Below, piece after piece: positions 62,690 to 64,000 of a stretch of 64,000 bases of DNA. Below the pieces are notes generated by a model. The model was not told where the DNA came from, ran no database searches, and was given only the letters and a program-made list of their open reading frames with translations. Source of the stretch: Acidobacteria bacterium Ga0077551. GTDB taxonomy: Bacteria > Pseudomonadota > Alphaproteobacteria > Caulobacterales > Hyphomonadaceae. Every line of letters starts with the position of its first letter. Within the stretch, counting starts at the first letter, position 1. Both the position numbers and the translations under genes were made by a program. The stretch covers positions 1-64,000 of the forward strand of contig LNFC01000025.1 in NCBI GenBank assembly GCA_001464545.1, read 5' to 3'.

Positions 62690-63193
62690 ATGTCGATGGA
62701 TATCCTGAAAACCGCGTCTGCGCTCGTCTCCGTTTGCCTTTTGGCCGCTTGCGGCGGCGGGGGAACCGAAGTCGGGGAATTCAAGAACGACTGGACCGGC
62801 AATGAGATCAAGATCATGCAGCTGCAGGATCCGAAGGTGGCCGGCGTGGTCTGCCACCTCGCGCATTTCGACCGCGGCGTGTGGGACCGGCTCGGCAAGG
62901 GCAACTGGTTCGAGAACCCGTCGAACTCCTCGATCTCCTGCCTCCAGTCCGGCCCAATCAAGGTCGGCCGGATCGACACCGACAAGTCCGGCGAGGAAGT
63001 CTTCGACCAGAGCCAGAGCCTCGTGTTCAAGCAGCTCGCCGTGCGCCGCATCTATGACGCGAGCAGCGACAGCCTGATCTACGTCTCCTTCAGCCGCACC
63101 ATCGTCGATGGCTCCGCCAAGATGAGCTTGTCCACCGTGCCGCTCTACGGACAGGAAGTGACCTGGACGGGCGCCAAGCCAGCCGCCGAATAG
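62690..63193 (+). CDS. creA: CreA-family lipoprotein
   Basis: 167 residues. The N-terminus ALVSVCLLAACGGGG is a lipoprotein signal with the lipobox LAAC. The rest matches CreA: FKNDWTGNEIKIMQLQDPKV, GVVCHLAHFDRGVWDRLG, SNSSISCLQSGPIKVGR and EEVFDQSQSLVFKQLAVRRI, with two cysteines that could be disulfide-linked. Function is unknown. The ATG at 62696 is an alternative start. It is the last gene in the plus-strand insert between rdgB and rph. Confidence 0.85.
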   Translation: MSMDILKTASALVSVCLLAACGGGGTEVGEFKNDWTGNEIKIMQLQDPKVAGVVCHLAHFDRGVWDRLGKGNWFENPSNSSISCLQSGPIKVGRIDTDKSGEEVFDQSQSLVFKQLAVRRIYDASSDSLIYVSFSRTIVDGSAKMSLSTVPLYGQEVTWTGAKPAAE

Positions 63194-63194
63194 T

Positions 63195-63935
63195 TTAGCC
63201 GATCGCCAAACGTTGGGCGGCAAACAGCTCGTCGCAGCCCTTCTCCGCCAGCACCATCATCGCGTCGAGTTCGGGCCGCGTCATCGGGCGAGACTCGCCC
63301 GTGCCCTGCACTTCGATGAAGCCGCCATCCGAACTCATCACGACATTCATGTCCGCCTCGCCGCCGGAATCCTCCGGATAATCGACATCGAGGACAGGGT
63401 GGTTCTGGAACAGCCCGACCGAGATGGCCGCTGCCTGCTTGAGCACCGGGCTCGTCTTGATGACGCCTTCCGTCTGCAGATACTTGCAGGCGAGCGCCAG
63501 CGCCACGAAGCCGCCCGTAATCGAGGCCGTACGCGTGCCGCCATCGGCCTGCACCACGTCACAGTCGATGGTGATCGTGTTCTCGCCGAGCGCGGTGAGA
63601 TCGATGACCGACCGCATCGAGCGGCCGATCAGGCGCTGGATTTCCTGCGTACGGCCGGATTGCTTGCCCTGCGCCGCCTCCCGGCGTCCGCGCGTGTGGG
63701 TCGCGCGCGGCAGCATGCCGTACTCCCCGGTCACCCAGCCTGCGCCCTTCCCCTTCATCCAGCCCGGCACACCCTTTTCCCAGCTGGCGGTGCACAGCAC
63801 ATGGGTGTGGCCGAACTTCGCGAGGCAGGAGCCCTCGGCATACCGGGTGACCCCGGTTTCGAGGGAAATCGGGCGCAACTGATCGAAAGCGCGGCCGGAA
63901 GGGCGGAGAAGAGTGGTCGTGGCACTGGGCATCAT
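63195..63935 (-). CDS. rph: Ribonuclease PH
   Basis: 246 residues. [40 protein letters not shown]-type segments ([20 protein letters not shown]) and [20 protein letters not shown] are diagnostic; the phosphate-binding [20 protein letters not shown] is intact. It trims tRNA 3' ends using phosphate. Its stop is one base past the CreA-like stop. The next gene upstream (often hrcA) would begin beyond 64000. Confidence 0.96.
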   Translation of the reverse strand: MMPSATTTLLRPSGRAFDQLRPISLETGVTRYAEGSCLAKFGHTHVLCTASWEKGVPGWMKGKGAGWVTGEYGMLPRATHTRGRREAAQGKQSGRTQEIQRLIGRSMRSVIDLTALGENTITIDCDVVQADGGTRTASITGGFVALALACKYLQTEGVIKTSPVLKQAAAISVGLFQNHPVLDVDYPEDSGGEADMNVVMSSDGGFIEVQGTGESRPMTRPELDAMMVLAEKGCDELFAAQRLAIG

Positions 63936-64000
63936 GCGGAATCCTTATAGGTTGCGGCCTGATTTGCGGGTTTTGTGCAGCGTGTCCACTCCAAAGGACG

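Overview
The window is one continuous piece of a high-GC alphaproteobacterial chromosome. Gene content and order (sdhCDAB, mutM/ubiE/ubiB/coaBC/dut, rph/rdgB/hemW, hpf/ptsN, a PspF-type phage-shock locus, a SAM-II riboswitch on metA) fit the Caulobacterales/Hyphomonadaceae side of the class. I infer the lineage from protein style and synteny, not from a marker comparison. I saw no rRNA, tRNA, CRISPR array, intact insertion sequence or prophage.

Layout: 1-4.8 kb is an envelope-glycan region (5' end of UDP-glucose dehydrogenase, a GST, a GT-C-like membrane protein, and a tightly coupled GT2, methyltransferase and small DMT flippase-like trio), closed by a bidirectional terminator against a phosphoglucomutase/phosphomannomutase gene. 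6.6-11.9 kb holds an outer-membrane barrel, a glutamine amidotransferase, an ABC exporter and a secreted DUF885 protein. 12-15.7 kb is sdhCDAB with an extra 98-aa gene between sdhA and sdhB. 15.8-17.5 kb is a minus-strand run (YggT, DUF167, folD, HNH nuclease). 17.6-26.6 kb is mixed housekeeping and accessory: MFS, an XRE/membrane-protein pair, an SDR, lpdA, a Pif1-like helicase and an RDD protein. 26.7-33.7 kb carries two PspB-like mini-proteins and the dut, coaBC, ubiB, ubiE, mutM set, with a ParDE toxin-antitoxin pair inserted between dut and coaBC. 34-46.5 kb is rich in lipid and acyl-CoA enzymes and contains metA, which by its Glu111 is probably an acetyltransferase, under a SAM-II riboswitch. 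46.7-53.2 kb has an M3 peptidase, ptsN, hpf, and pspF divergent from pspABC with a readable sigma-54 promoter and extra small proteins. 53.2-60.5 kb has mnmC, CsbD, a tandem mini-GNAT/YcgN operon, an acyltransferase-3 protein, a XerC/D-type recombinase, hemW and rdgB. 60.6-63.2 kb is a plus-strand regulatory block (DUF2975/HTH, LuxR solo, sigma-like mini-protein, CreA-like lipoprotein) sitting between rdgB and rph.

Most notable: a 65-bp hairpin repeat in two copies 24 kb apart that supplies gene stop codons; a SAM-II riboswitch followed by a terminator-like hairpin; a psp promoter region with an apparently frameshifted micro-protein; a LuxR protein with all six acyl-homoserine-lactone pocket residues but no synthase nearby, followed by a free-standing sigma-factor-like mini-protein; and several short PspB/PspC-like proteins sharing one C-terminal motif.
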